The position numbers and the translations under genes are program-made. Shown piece by piece: positions 21,698 through 34,493 of a stretch of 64,000 bases of DNA. The notes under the pieces were generated by a model. It made no database searches, was not told the DNA's origin, and was given only the letters and a program-made list of their open reading frames with translations. The stretch lies in the NCBI GenBank assembly GCA_963930775.1, contig OZ005689.1, forward strand, positions 12,121,079 through 12,185,078. Reading direction: 5' to 3'. Position 1 is the stretch's first letter, and the number at the start of each line of letters is the position of its first letter. Origin of the DNA: Cliona cf. orientalis. Lineage: Eukaryota > Porifera > Demospongiae > Clionaida > Clionaidae.

Positions 21698-24600
21698 CTA
21701 TAATTGTATACCATCTATATGGTCGTACTTAGCTACTCTACATGTAGTTTTACAACCACAACTTGAAATCTGTTTTAATGGACAATAATTATCATTTTGG
21801 AACTCCTATGATAGATACTGTTACAATGTACATACTATTACTTTTTTAGTCATGCTTGTGTTATTTCCCGCTGTATAATAATTTACACACACTAATAATG
21901 ATTATTACTTCTGCTATTTGTGACGAATCTTATTATGTATAATATTATACCGAGAAACCCATACATCAATAGATATCATTACAGTGTAACATGTCATTGA
22001 TAGACATCGTGAGTCTGGCTGCTTAGAGTGTGCATGCTGCTAAACACATTAGCTAGCTAACCATTAAATTTTGGAGATAGCTACGTGGCTACATTTCAAA
22101 CATGATGTGCACTCAATCACTATATAGACTAAGTACATTAATATTATTACATCTAAGCTGCAAAAAGTGTGAATCAGATGTGATCGAACTCAGCTAGCTC
22201 CAAAACATGCTTCAATATTAAACTTAATTCAAAGAATAGCGGCGCCGGCAATATAGAGCAGTATAAAACCTATTTAGCTACATGTTCCAGAATTTTCAAA
22301 TGTCCCTATCCAGATGCATGGTCTTCCAAGCCCGCCAAATTAGTGCACAGGTAAGAATCCCGTCTTGGCCAGATGATTAAAAAGAGAACTGGCATTCCTA
22401 AAGAAGCACTGAGCCACTCGACTCGAGTGCTGCAAGACTATATATATAGCCAGCGCCGGACCAATTAATACCAATTGGAGCTTGGACTTTTGAGTTGGGT
22501 GGCAAATCTGTCACTTTAGCTAACTGTCTTCCTTCGTTCCAACATTAGAGTGGGAGGAGAGGAATGTATTTTGGGCATGAACATGGTGATTCCGCTGGGA
22601 CATATATATGGTGCCAGGTCCAGGAGTGGAACTGTAAAGAGGAAATCAAAGCACTTCCATTCAACCCAATAGAGTTTTAGCAGAATTTATAATAAGATGT
22701 TATTATTATCAAATTCAGCAATGTTACCTGTTAGTACTCCCTCTGTTCTCGTCTAAATGGATCACAGAATCTGTAATTTAACTTGATATAGCGAAAGATC
22801 TGGTGCAGAATCCAGACCGCAATTAGCTAACACACAAATTTTCTGTTGGGACACCATTGGGATATCTTGAACCATGACATTGTGATGAGATATCACCTAC
22901 CTCATTCTTACTCAGAGCATGTGAACACATCATGATTTGTTGAACTTCCAAAACGAAGTCACACGTCCTGTTTTATTCATATAACGTTAGTGACTAACAC
23001 TCAATGTTTGAGCTTTTCCACTCTCTTTTGATTGTTAGTTATCATCTAGTGACATCTACTCGGTTTCTCATTCAATTTGTCATTAATCACCAATGTGAGG
23101 TTGAAGGAATCAGGCATGAACGACAGGAAATGTCCTCCTATATAGACATCATAATGATTTAGCTAAGAGGTCCATTTTCACTCAGATAAATAATTAAAGG
23201 GATAGTGAATGACTTGTTTAAGACCAAGGTAGCTAGTGCCTGGGGTACGTTATTACAGTCAGGAGAATGTTACTCAATCCAGACTAGATTAAATCAATAT
23301 TATAGCTACATGTAGGAGTTTAGGAATCTGGCCCACAATTGTGAAGAATTAAGACCCGGGAATTTTTAGGTCTTGCAGGGTACTAACGTCGATCTGAGCC
23401 CAATTTTACAGGGTAGCTAGCTAGGTGGGCCGTTAGAGGGGTTAGTAACACCCACCTAAAGTATAATATTATGAGGTTAAAGATTTCATTTTTAGACAGG
23501 ATTTCAGAATATATCAAGGGAGATTTCTACGAGTAGCTATATATACACACAGACCCATCACTAATTTAAAATACGGTTAGCATCAATCAAGCTGCACTCC
23601 CAAATGATTGAGGGTGTGGCTTACAATCAATAACTCCAGATCTTGTGAATAAGTAGCTATAGTATGCAGAAATATACAAAGTAGCTAGCTATGTGATTGG
23701 ATTGAAGCAAAGTTTTCAAGATTTTGGGATTTCAAGCAAGAGTTTGAGATTCCCAAGAAAATTTCAGCTCAAGTGTAGGCTACCAGATTTATGTCCAGTT
23801 GCTAGCTAACCTGTGTTCCTTACTAGGCGGAAGGTAGCTAGCTTCATTTTGCATTGACTAGCCACTTAAAAGAGTTGCTATCAGCCACCTTACCCTGATT
23901 TCACTTGCCCGTTCACCTTGCGCACCAACACTAATAATTTAAGGGTTGGGGTGTCTGCTAGCTATAGAAGGGGAGGATGAGGAAGGCAAAAAAAAAAAAC
24001 ATCCTGTGGCTTATGCTAGATGTACTTATCGAAGCATGACAAAAATTATGGACTTGGAGAACTTGGGGGTTGTTTGGGCACTCAGGCATTTTTGTGCATA
24101 GCTAGCTACCTGCACATTGGATCACAGCTAGCTATATACTTGTGTTGTTTTCACTGATCATGCTCCACTTCGTCCTTTACCCAGTTTAGGCTTCCCAAGT
24201 TGCATGCACAAGTATATATCATTGCTGAACAAGTAATTTAAACCTCAGATATGACAGGAATACCCTGAAGCCTGGACAACTTATGGCCAGGGCTTTAGTA
24301 ATTACCAATGATATTTGCATATAGAGGCTTCTGTTGATTCAGGTGAAGCTAAGTAGCATGCCCTATAATAGGTAGGATTGTGCATGGCTTTAGCCACTTT
24401 AGGCTGTTAGCTATCACATTTAGTGGTATTGGAATGCACTTCAAATGCAATCAGCAATTGGATCTGGCGCCATTAGCTAATCATCAGATCTAGAGGCTAA
24501 ACAGTTTCCAAGTTTTCGTGGCTGGTTCAAAGACTTGGTTGTCAGTTGAAGCTTATTAATTCAAGTAATTGGATACTAAATGACATTGTTTGATCTTTGA

Positions 24601-25280
24601 AGAATTGCACTTCTAATGTAGCTGTGACCCTGGATTCAGTATGGTTGATAGTCAAGGTTCAAATTACATAGCTACTTCCTTTTTGTGACCGGATGGCAAA
24701 TCTGGAGTATGCAAATTTAAACAAGGTAACCCAAGTTGGGTTGAAATAACATTGGTGGCAAGGGATGTCATTCTTCCATAATTGCTTCACTTCAGAACCT
24801 CACAATGGTACATGTACAGGTCATCTGCACAGAGCTCTTTGCAGCCCCTTCCATCGCATACAATCCTAATGTGAAATATGACTCTGCAAATATGCTAAGG
24901 AATTCGGTCTATAATATTGTATTATTATAGAATGTCCACTTTAAGTATTTAGATGTTACCCTCATTAGGGGTAGGTACACTATGCCAGCATAATTTGGAG
25001 CATAGCTACCATAGATCTGAAAATTTTCGTGTAAAGAAACTTTCGTATAATAAATTTTCGTGTAAAAATGTTTTCGTATATAGGAATGACTCCTTACCGC
25101 ATTAGCGTTAATAGTGCATGCTAATTTTCATAGATTAATTTTCATAGCTGCCATCGATTACGAAAATATTAAATATTTTTTACAAGTACTGTAGTTAATT
25201 GAATACAACGTATGATCCAATCTTAGACTAACATAAGAAATTAGCATTAATTTTTACAAATTCTCATAACATATGAAAAC
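21698..25280. other. 3.6-kb intergenic region, no gene recognised
   Basis: AT-rich sequence with many TAGCTAGC tetramer runs. Short TTTTCGTGTAAAG/TTTTCGTATA motifs at 25020-25170 suggest a worn MITE. No exon with supportable splice sites and protein features was found. Confidence 0.4.
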
Positions 25281-25740
25281 TTGACCATGCACTCAGTAGC
25301 TGCATAGTTGAAATGGTGTGTGTGGTAAAGGTCGTCAATATAGTGGGTTCACTTCTCTATACAGTACGATGCCGGTGCCTCAGTCGCAGACTATGGCCTC
25401 GGATCATCCGGAACCTGAGAGTATCTCTGGACCTCGATAGTGAAAAATTTCAAAGCTAAGAAGAACTCAACAGCGCAGTACAGCTGGATTGGTCCGGCGG
25501 CACGCTGCTCATGGTGCGTACTATATATATAGCGCAGGGCTATCTATATATATCCACGGGATTACGTCAGCCTAGAGAACGCTAGAAGTTCGACCATCGC
25601 TGCTCGTTAGAGAAAGCAACATGCTGCTTGTAAGGTATTCGCTGGATACACGCTCAAGATACTCTAGCTACATATTTCACTAAATTTTAAGTCCCAGAAG
25701 GGCTCCATCGAGGCCCTGAATTTTCTCATAATTACCTCAT
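25281..25740. repeat. dispersed repeat H, copy 1
   Basis: Shares GTGTGGTAAAGGTCGTCAAT, a GATGCCGGTGCCTCA block, ACTCAACAGCGCAGTACAG, TATAGCGCA and GGATTACGTCAGCC with 38755-39110. The first part also matches 52862-53045. It stands immediately before a MITE insertion and a tandem MITE dimer, as does copy 2. Confidence 0.6.
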
Positions 25741-25766
25741 AATATTATATTACCTCATAATTACAC

Positions 25767-26152
25767 AGGAAAAAATCTCCACAACACAACTGTTGCATTA
25801 CTTAATTCACAATCATTTTGGGAACGTTGTAAACTCTTCATAACCGTTGTAACTCCAAAATGCGTCAAAATACAACAAAAGCACAACATTAGCGTAGTTA
25901 ATGAATCATTATTAATGGTTATTAGTAGTTTATACCTAATTTCACAACTGTTGCACAAGAGGTTCACAACCGTTGTGTTTAATAACATAATGCTTTTGCA
26001 ACGACCTAACATTCAGGCCAAAACACAACCGTTGCAAGCGGTAGCTACAATCTTTGTCGTACCTTGATGTTGTGAAAGTATTGTGATTAGACCTAATTCA
26101 CAACAAATTACAAGGAACCGGCAACAGTTGTGTTGAGAATATTTTTTCCTAA
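25767..26152. mobile_element. MITE with AGGAAAAAAT ends and repeated CAACNGTTG palindromes
   Basis: The left end begins AGGAAAAAATCTCCACAACA and the right end is its inverse, closing TGTGTTGAGAATATTTTTTC. At least five CAACNGTTG or AACNGTTG strings lie inside. The equivalent site at about 39160-39185 lacks the element: TAATTACCTAATAACCGC reads through. This serves as an empty site. Confidence 0.7.
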
Positions 26153-26191
26153 TAACCGCAAAAAAGTAAATAATTATTGTTACTGAGTGCA

Positions 26192-27063
26192 TAATGAACA
26201 ACTTAGAGACTACGTCCAGAGTCCCTCATGAATACGCTGCCATAAATTCGAACTAGGATAGCTACATCGACAAACTGCGCATGCTCCGTATACGCGTACA
26301 ATGTTGGGGCGCGCGGCTTGAGCCGGTTGATCTTCATCTGCCATGTGCTCGACTGAATAGGGAAATCCCCCCTGCCCTGAAAGCGAGCTCGCTAGAGAAA
26401 GCGAACTAAGAGAAACGCCATAATGATATCATCGGATAGTCCACGATCTCTTCTACGCTAGGTTCAAATTCTGGATCCCAACAACCTTTCATGAGCGCTA
26501 AACATTTTGAAACAGTTTCACAGCAATTACATCATAATTTCATCATAGGTTTCATCATAATTTCATCATAGCGAGAGCCGAATTCTTTTTTTTCTAATTG
26601 GGACTCTGGACATAATGAACAACTTAGAGACTACATCCCGAGTCCCTCACGAAAAGTAGCCGCCATAAATTCGAACTAGGACACGTCGACGAACTGCGCA
26701 TGCTCCGTACACGCGTATATTGGGGCGCGCGGCTTGAGCCGGTTGACCCGAACGTGACCTCCACCTGCCATGTGCTAGACTGAACAGGGAAATCCCCCCG
26801 AGTGCGAGCTCGCCAAAGAAAGCGATTTGAGAAAATCGCCATATCTCATCGATAGTCCACGACGTCTTCTACGCTAGGTTCGAATTCTGGGTCCCAACAA
26901 CCTCTCATGCGCGCTAAACATTTTGAAACAGTTTCACAGCAATTACATCATGAATTTCATCATAAATTTCATCATAAGTTACCTCATCGGTTTTCATCAT
27001 CATTTCATCATCAATTACTCATCGCGCGGCCGAATTCTTTTTTGCGAATTGGGACTCGGGATG
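26192..27063. mobile_element. tandem dimer of a 420-450-bp MITE, copy 1
   Basis: Unit 1 is 26192-26612 and unit 2 is 26613-27063. Each begins TAATGAACAACTTAGAGACT, continues with ACGTCCAGAGTCCC or a variant, and closes with inverse GGGACTCTGGAC-type sequence. Both share CGCATGCTCCGTA, GGGGCGCGCGGCTTGAGCC, AAACATTTTGAAACAG and a CATCATAATTT-rich stretch. A second dimer lies at 39202-40032. Open frames inside are incidental. Confidence 0.7.
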
Positions 27064-27074
27064 TAATAATAAAT

Positions 27075-28054
27075 AGAGTCAGCAATCAAATATCAGCCAC
27101 AACATATAATCAGACACCTTTATCTCAGGAATGGAAAGAGCTATGATCACCATTCTTGCACTGACTGGTAGCTCTAGTCAAATGCTGATCACAAACCAAA
27201 TCCAAAGTCTTTGCGATAAACCATGTGTGAGCTAGAGACAAAAATGTTCACCCGTCTGATTTATGCAACTACCAGACGTTTGTACCAAATTTCAGACAAT
27301 TAGTTCCCTCACTAATTAAATTGATGTGTGGACTGCCAGATTTGGAATATATGACTATCTACCCTTGCTGTCACTGGCCACCAAATTTTAGCCTACAATG
27401 TTTCTGTAATTGAATGTGACAAGGCTTTAAATAGACTCTACTCACGTTATCAATATTCAGACACTTTTGTTCCATTTTTCCTGATTCAAGGATTCAAAAT
27501 TATCATAAAATTTTTAATCACCTTTGCAACCCTTGGATAATCACAAATTGACCAATAGAACATATAACTAGGCTGTATATGTCTTAATTTAATAAATTGA
27601 AGATCTTTTACCCAATTTTGAATTTCTTAGCCAAGTCTTGCACCTGATTTCCATAAAAAGTGTCTGAATATTGATGACATGAGGAGTATCTACTTAAAGC
27701 CTTGCCATACTTGATTTAAGTAACACTGTGGGCTAAAATTTGGTAGCCAGTGACAGCAAGGGTAGATGGTCATAAGTTCCTAATCTGGCACTTCACACAT
27801 CATTTTTAGCAGTGAGGGAACTAGCTAATTGTCTGAAATTTGGTACAAACGTCTGGTAGTTGCATAAATCAGACAGGTGAACATTTTTGTCTCTAGCTCA
27901 CACGTGGTTTATCGCAAAGACTTTGGATTTGGTATATGATCAGCGTTTGGCTAGAGCTACCAGATAGCGCAAGAATGGTGATCATAGCTCTTTCCATTCC
28001 TGAGATACAGGTGTCTGATTATATGTGGTGGCTGATATTTGATTGCTGACTCTA
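27075..28054. mobile_element. palindromic element with about 400-bp arms
   Basis: The left arm 27075-27470 and right arm 27656-28054 are inverted, diverged copies. They share AGAGTCAGCAATCAAATATC, GGAATGGAAAGAGCTATGAT and AAGGGTAGATRGTCATA. The spacer is about 185 bp. There is no coding capacity. It follows the MITE dimer directly. Confidence 0.75.
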
Positions 28055-29029
28055 GGAGCGATTGACGAGCTTTACCAGAAAATTTCAAAATTGAAATTAT
28101 TTTTTCATACGTAGTATTAGATTAAGTACAGTAGCTGTTTTAACAGACTTTGTCACTATATGCCTAAACTATATACTATGGATTGGGAAAGGGTTGATCA
28201 GTCAGCATAATATGGCAGAACTGAATTTGTTGGACTCACGATAGGTGTAACTGAGTCTCTATGTTTCGTATCGATTTCTGTTAATGATTATAATCGGTTC
28301 AATTTAAGCATAATATGTATTGGGAATATATATAGGGACACTTCTTGAGCATTAAAGGATTTTTTAAGCATTAAATTTTTGAGGATAGCATTATGGGCAA
28401 AAACTTAGCATAATTTACCTACCCCTAACCCTCATCAATAATTTGGAATAACATACATAGAATTAATGGCCTACATACAGCTCAAGCAGAAGGTCATGAG
28501 TTCCATTCCTGGTGGCTTGCCGGCCCTGGCCGGGTTGTTTCATTAATTTTCTCTTTAAGCTGACTTAGCTACTAATAATGGAGTGATACATGTAGGTGTG
28601 CCTGACTGGGAATCTGATAGTCTAGCTGAAGTTTGAATTCCAGCTGGATCATAGATTTTGTCCAGGCTAATACGTACCTCCTTTTTGCCTAGGAAAATAA
28701 CCAAAGCCAAAATGACTGATGAACTTTGGCACTCATTCCGATCTTTCCAATGTTCATTACCTATACTGTAGCTTAGTAACACTGCAGCTATTATGATGAG
28801 GGAGTGTGCACATACACTCTATGAATGGAATCACTTAAGGGGATAAAATATATCACACGTTGATCACAATCATGTTGCTTCTTTGCTGATAGCTACCTAT
28901 ATAATTGGATAATAATACTAGTACCAAGATCTGTACTACTTACCATGCTGGGCTTTATTTATACAAACAAACTATCGATTAGAGGAAATTTCTTAGTATC
29001 TCCAATTGCTTCTCCTACATACCATGCAT
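28055..29029. other. intergenic with a SINE-like fragment
   Basis: AT-rich, with several GCATAAT/GCATTA strings around 28310-28420. Around 28476-28560, CAGCTCAAGCAGAAGGTCATGAGTTCC resembles a worn tRNA-type B-box region of a SINE. No exon was recognised. Confidence 0.4.
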
Positions 29030-29190
29030 AGTGTCCCGTGCAAGCGCCCATGGGCGCTTAAACATACATCGCGATTTTGGGCCACATGGGTGCTTACCCG
29101 GGATATACTTTCCATACATTTGTATAGTATCTGCCACATTGACCCCTTGAAATGCGGTACATGGGCGCTTACCCGGGATACTACTATGTA
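29030..29190. mobile_element. MITE with GCGCCCATGGGCGCTTA blocks, copy 1
   Basis: Repeated and inverted blocks of GCGCCCATGGGCGCTTA and ATGGGCGCTTACCCGGGATA occur here. A shorter copy with the same blocks lies at 47543-47645 in gene D intron 1. Confidence 0.5.
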
Positions 29191-30266
29191 ACAGTAATTC
29201 CATGATACTTGCTCTATTTACCACCCATCCCCACTTAGTCCATTTCAATGGTCCAGGAATAAGATGTGCATCACAATGCTTAAACTCACACAGTTATGTG
29301 GATAGAGGTGAGCACTTAGTCTAGTTGATCCATCTATTAATATTCACTAAGCAAGCTTATGCCTGCATACACATTTCATTAGTGTACACATAATATGCAT
29401 GTACACACACACAATAGCACACATTGTCAAATACAATGTTATATATTCTACACACACACACACACACGTGACTATCATACATGCATGGTAAACACACATC
29501 ATACTCATAGATAATAATAATAATATTACGATTTTGAGGACATCAGTTTGGCGCACAGGATGTGTGGCTGATGAGTGTATAGCTGATGTGCTTATCTTTA
29601 AATTTCATTAGGCTATACCCCATGCATGATCACTCGCCGCAAAGCATAGGTGGAGGGTTACTGTAAATCATCTGGTAATTTTTTGTCCGGGACAATTACA
29701 CACACTTGACACTCATGCACACAATGTCATACGTATGTATAAATTATACCTCTATCTCTGATGGATACATGCTCACATAATATTATATGCACACACAGTA
29801 TGATATAAATACAGAAGTGCAGGGAAGCAAGTATTCCAACTTGTACTATATTACCATTGACCAGCTGGTGTATTATTAAGTAATTTGTTTATCCTCCATT
29901 AATAACATTGCTATTGTTAATAATATGATATCTATGAAAGGCCATTGACCAGTATGCGACAAGCTTAATGTAAACTATCATCTTGCAGTCCCATAGAGTT
30001 AATTTGGGAGAAACCACTGCTAGCTAATCAATCATCATCTGTGTGAACAACCACACGTCTCTGATAACAATAGCAAGGGAATTTCCCTGGTGAAGTCCCT
30101 CTCTTAATGATAAACTTTATATTAATTACTATTTCAAGGTAATATTACTGCATACAATAAAGAACAAAGAGATTTCAATGTTGGTTTGTTATGCTTTGAT
30201 TCCCTGCATTCATTCAGCATTCATTTTTATGTCTAATTAATAAAATCATACAATATAAATACATTA
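29191..30266. other. intergenic, simple repeats
   Basis: Holds (CA)n stretches around 29405-29470. GCAAAGCATAGGTGGAGGGTTACTG near 29640-29665 recurs inverted near 50515-50545. No gene was recognised. The segment is downstream of gene B. Confidence 0.4.
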
Positions 30267-30937
30267 TCAAGAGTATAATAGGGAAGCCGTGACTTTATAA
30301 AAATTTAATGAAAACAGCTGCTGCAGTATTAATAAAATTAGAGAAACTGCTGGCTTGGTGTTTTTATTTGTTGTTGTCGTGGTCAATTCAGATTCCTGTT
30401 TCAAATTGCTGCCACTATTGGTGGTATTCTGGCACATATATATTGGTTCTCGATTTTCACAGGCACTTTCTCTTAGTGTCTCAGGGTAGAGTACAGAAAT
30501 ATATGCATTATCACTCACAGTATGACCACCAATTTTGCAGTTGACATGATTCACTGCTTTAAGCGTTTTGTCGTTCACAGTGATCCAAAATCTCACGGTG
30601 TAATTCTCTCCTACACATTTGACATCACCCCCATATTCCCTGGTATCTAATCCTGGTAATAGTCTAACTCTTTGTGAGCCACTGGTGTCAGAGAAGTTCA
30701 TATAGGGTACCACTATCGTATCGTTCACTTGTATGAATAGAGATTCTGAACAAGTTGGTATTTGGCACACAAAGTCAACGATTCGTCCATAGGTGGCAGC
30801 TTGACTTGACGGAGAAACAGTGAATTCTGTATTGGTGCTCCCAGTACCTAAGTTGTATATATTATTATTTATTATGAGTGCAATGTGTGAACGATAATAA
30901 TTAGCTACCTATTATGATGGTTTGATGTGTTGACTAT

Positions 30938-31023
<86 letters not shown>

Positions 31024-31093
31024 CTGAATACTCACCATTATGAAGGAGAATAAGAAACAGACTGATCTTGTACATATTCACATTCTTTGCCAT
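30267..31093 (-). CDS. Gene B: small Ig-like secreted or membrane-anchored protein
   Basis: Two exons on the minus strand: 31093-31036 (ATG, hydrophobic signal YKISLFLILL, donor GTGAGT) and 30847-30267 (acceptor CTTAG, stop TGA). The phase-1 junction gives about 212 residues. The mature part begins with GSTNTEFTVSPS and carries a single beta-rich, Ig-like domain with cysteines in DFVCQIPTC, DVKCVGENY and HVNCKIG, plus several N-glycosylation sites. A Thr-rich stalk (ELTTTTTNKN) leads to a hydrophobic C-terminus (VSLILLILQQLFSLNF). No cytoplasmic signalling motif follows, so GPI anchoring or a short membrane anchor is likely. The intron holds a (CT)40 tract. It lies head-to-head with gene C and resembles a receptor ectodomain without a tail, but its function is unknown. 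Confidence 0.65.
30940..31020. repeat. (TC)n microsatellite in gene B intron 1
   Basis: About 80 bp of pure CT dinucleotides (GA on the coding strand), between exon 1 and exon 2 of gene B. The length probably varies between alleles. Confidence 0.95.
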
Positions 31094-32367
31094 ATCTCAG
31101 CCCTAAAAGCTTGTAATTGATTGCAACCAGATTCTATTTCAGCTCTTAGCAGATGGGCTAGCTAGTTCTTTTCGGGTCCGAGTAATGCGCGCGCATGCAT
31201 GATATCGATGGGCGTGGTTCAAGCGTACGCAATCCTACGCAAAATTCGTCATAGTGAGATAGTGAACTTCCTTTAACTCTGAGCCCTTTGCTAAATGGTA
31301 AGGGTCGCCATAGAATCGCAATATAAAGGAAGAGTGATGATGTTAAATCCTGCCCAGTAGTCTAGTAGCAAATACGTACATGACTGATTGCCATTCTATG
31401 CTTTGCTGGTCAGTTGTCAATGCAGTGATAGTGCAAACAGGTCAAGTACTGTGGGCATAGCCCACCTAGGGGGGTCTGGGGACATGCTCCCCCAGAAAAG
31501 TTTGGAAATTTCGACTCTGTGAGAGAGTTTCTGATGCAATCTGGCACCAGTTTTTGGACTGATTTTAGTAGCAATTTTTACTTTTAATTAGCACTCTTTG
31601 CAAACACCTAGAATTATGACAGAACTATGTTGCTGTAATTCTGTAGTATGGGCATGTGATAAAATGGGGGGTCTCAGCCCCCCTTGTTTCCAAAGTGGGA
31701 GGGCTGAAGCCACCCCCCCCCCCCGCCCCCCCTATTTCTCCACCCCTGAAGAGAATCTGAGTACCCGAACCCTGTTTAGGTGCAGGTAGCTATGTAGTTC
31801 AGTAGTACCACAACCCTGTTTAGGTGCAGGGTATGTAGTTCAATAATATACAGTGAGCTATGCTAGCTATATGCATGCATGTAGCGGTGAGAGTTCTACA
31901 CTCCTGTGCATTCATTAATTAAGTCAATACTTATAGATCAAACTATGAACACACCATAAATAGTTGTAGCTAGCTATACTGTTATTGCTATAGCTAATCA
32001 TCCATACAATGTTTTCATACTATGATTTACATGCTATCTCAGGTACACAGCCATATGACAGTGTAAACACTCATCGGCTCTCAAAGTGCAATAACTATGT
32101 ATGTAGAGGGTCTCAATTTATATAGTGACATTGCCAGGTGTCTTGCATGCATGTTACGGTAGTGGTGAGGATTCTGCACTCCTAGGCTTCTGCATTCATT
32201 ATTGTTATTAAAACTAAGGAGATGCATATCCTCATTAAATTAAAATTAATATCATTGCAGCTACGCACAAGCTATTATATTAGAACTTTCTGTTGGGACT
32301 TGAAAATTCCCTCTCTATATAATTGAAAACTGACGACTAATTATTTAATCACTCATCAAATCAAGTC
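31094..32367. promoter_or_regulatory. shared upstream region of divergent genes B and C, filled by repeats
   Basis: The 1.27 kb between the two start codons must hold both promoters. CGCGCGCATGCATG lies about 95 bp upstream of the gene B ATG. Most of the rest is repeat family X (31270-31440 and 31745-31925, plus a tail copy at 32150-32215). It is interrupted by a GC-rich block (31448-31748) resembling the CAGAGGGG MITE interior (GGGGGTCTGGGG, CATGCTCCCCCAGAAAA). Confidence 0.5.
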
Positions 32368-34493
32368 ATGGAGTCAATTTCTATTAGTTATTTGCTGCAA
32401 ACTTTGTTAACTTTTCTTGCTTTTGCTACAGTCAGATCACAAAACACAAGTAAGCATCACATGTTAATATTAAAAATTGTATTGTGCCAAAAACTCAATC
32501 TTTTTTGTAACACTCTAGACTTACCTCCTATGATTGTAGAGAGTCCCCAGTCACTACTGGCCCCAGTTAATATGAATGCGGTATTCACTTGCCAAGCACA
32601 TTGCATTACAAGTTGCTCCATTTATTGGATCATAAATGGCACAACAATCAGTGATCATATTCGAAGATCTAACTTTGAGCAACAGTTTGGCTTCTTCTTC
32701 TCTTATCAAAAATCCAACATGACATACACTGTTGGACTTACCATCAGAGCATCAGTGAATGTTAATGACACAAATCTACAGTGTGAAGTTATCCTAAACA
32801 GTGGCCGCCATGATGAAGTGAAAAGCAGTCACGCAAAATTGCTAATACTAACAGGTAATAGCTATTTATTATAATTGTGAATAATATTATTGTCCGTATC
32901 ATTTTCTCTCTATATATTATTTCAGAATCTCCAATATTTCCAAATCCTTCAATTTCAACTCAGAGTGATTGTACATTATTGTTGCAATGGTCTCCACCAT
33001 TTCTCTGGCCTGGTCATCGCATCAAGCATTATGACATCACTGTTGCCAACATGAGCAATGATAGTTCTATTGATCTTGATATGCTCAATGCAACATTTAA
33101 TGATGCCATAGTGTCATATATCTACCCTATACACTATATCCAAAGTCAGAAGTGCCATACACAGCTCTTATTTGGTGTAACTGCCACCAATATCTATGCA
33201 AAAACTCTTTCTACCTATTATGTTGAAGGACAGCATCCAGCGAGTACGATACATAATTTTTATGTATCTTATCTGGTATTTTATTGCTGTCTGTATATGC
33301 AGCTCTGACTAGAGAATTCTTTAATTCGTCTATCAACATCAGCATTTTGTTTACTACTTCGTTGACACCAGTTGTCAGTATAGGCATACAGGTATCGATA
33401 TAATTGCTGTCATTAACTTTTAGCACATTCTTACTATGATTATTAATTATTGTGGCTTAGCTGCCAGAACTATCATGCAGCTTCCAGGAGCAAAATTACA
33501 CAATACTGATCTCTGATGTGAATGGAAGCGTTATTGCTGAGTCTGGTCCCTATCATCAGCTGGATTCTGAGCTAAACGTGTCTGGCATTGCATACCATGA
33601 TGTCTCTTCAGGATTGTTGAGAAATGAGGAGTATTCTCTTAATGTATCAGTAGTTACATTTGCTTGTGTGTCCACATCCAACAGTTACTACTTCGGTAAT
33701 TTTAATAGTAGTGGTTGCATTATGCACAATTAGAGTCTGATCTTTGATATCTGAGGGTAAGGAGAACTGTGGCATGGTGGAGGGTAAAAAGTGATAGCTA
33801 ACCATATTCGATATGTCTATATTAGAATTAAGTATAAACCCACATCTTAATGACAGTAATAGTAACTGTGTACGCATGCATAACAGGAGTAGACATGACT
33901 ATAATTATTGTTATGCACAAGCTTATTAATAAATTTAATATTATGAATGCATCAATTCAGATACAAACTTTAAAGGTGATCTTACCCGAGAGGTATGTTG
34001 TCTCCATTGTGTTTTATATTGATTTTAAATTATTTATCCATTGCCAAAGGCCTGTGAGTTTCATTTCAATGCTCAACTGAGTTATCAGATCGCTACTGGA
34101 GTGCTTTTGGGAATATTTCTACTAGTAATATTTTTGGCTCTTCTCGTTGTGTTGTTGAAATTTATCGTTTCCAAAAAGCAATATTGCAGTGGTATGTTTT
34201 CCATAGATTCCCACTATAGCATGCATAACAATACATAATATAGCTATACCTGTTTGATTAATGCTTACAGCATTGTACTATTAGAATGCATGCATATACA
34301 TGCACCATACGTATCAATTTTGATTTCTCATACAACAGGAATGAGCTGCAAGACAAGATCTCATCAGTCGATGGTACATAATCCAATTTACAGTGTACCA
34401 GACTATGAAAGTGTTCATCCCCAATATGAAACTCTTCAACTTGTCCCTCAGCATGTGGCTCATTCTACTCCAGGACCAGAGTGTGGTAATTAA
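32368..34493 (+). CDS. Gene C: Ig/FN3 receptor-like protein with multi-tyrosine tail
   Basis: Eight exons: 32368-32449, 32519-32854, 32926-33243, 33303-33391, 33461-33695, 33887-33975, 34050-34191 and 34339-34493. The total is 1446 bases with all phases matching, giving about 481 residues. The exon 33887-33975 is the least certain. The order is: signal peptide (LLQTLLTFLAFATV); Ig-like domain with FTCQAHC, a Trp (IYWIINGT) and a later Cys (LQCEV); FN3-like domains (LLLQWSPPF, YTILISDV, YSLNVSVVTF); membrane segment (TGVLLGIFLLVIFLALLVVL) followed by KFIVSKK; and a short tail with NPIYSVP, YESV and YETL. NPxY can act in endocytosis or PTB binding, and YESV/YETL fit SH2 sites. The spacing is too short for a classical ITAM. 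The ligand is unknown. It probably arose by duplication with genes A and D. Confidence 0.75.

Noticed and set aside
30905-31093. Frame with long Arg-Glu repeat
   Set aside because: Only the first 58 bases are the gene B signal exon; the Arg-Glu part is the intronic GA microsatellite.
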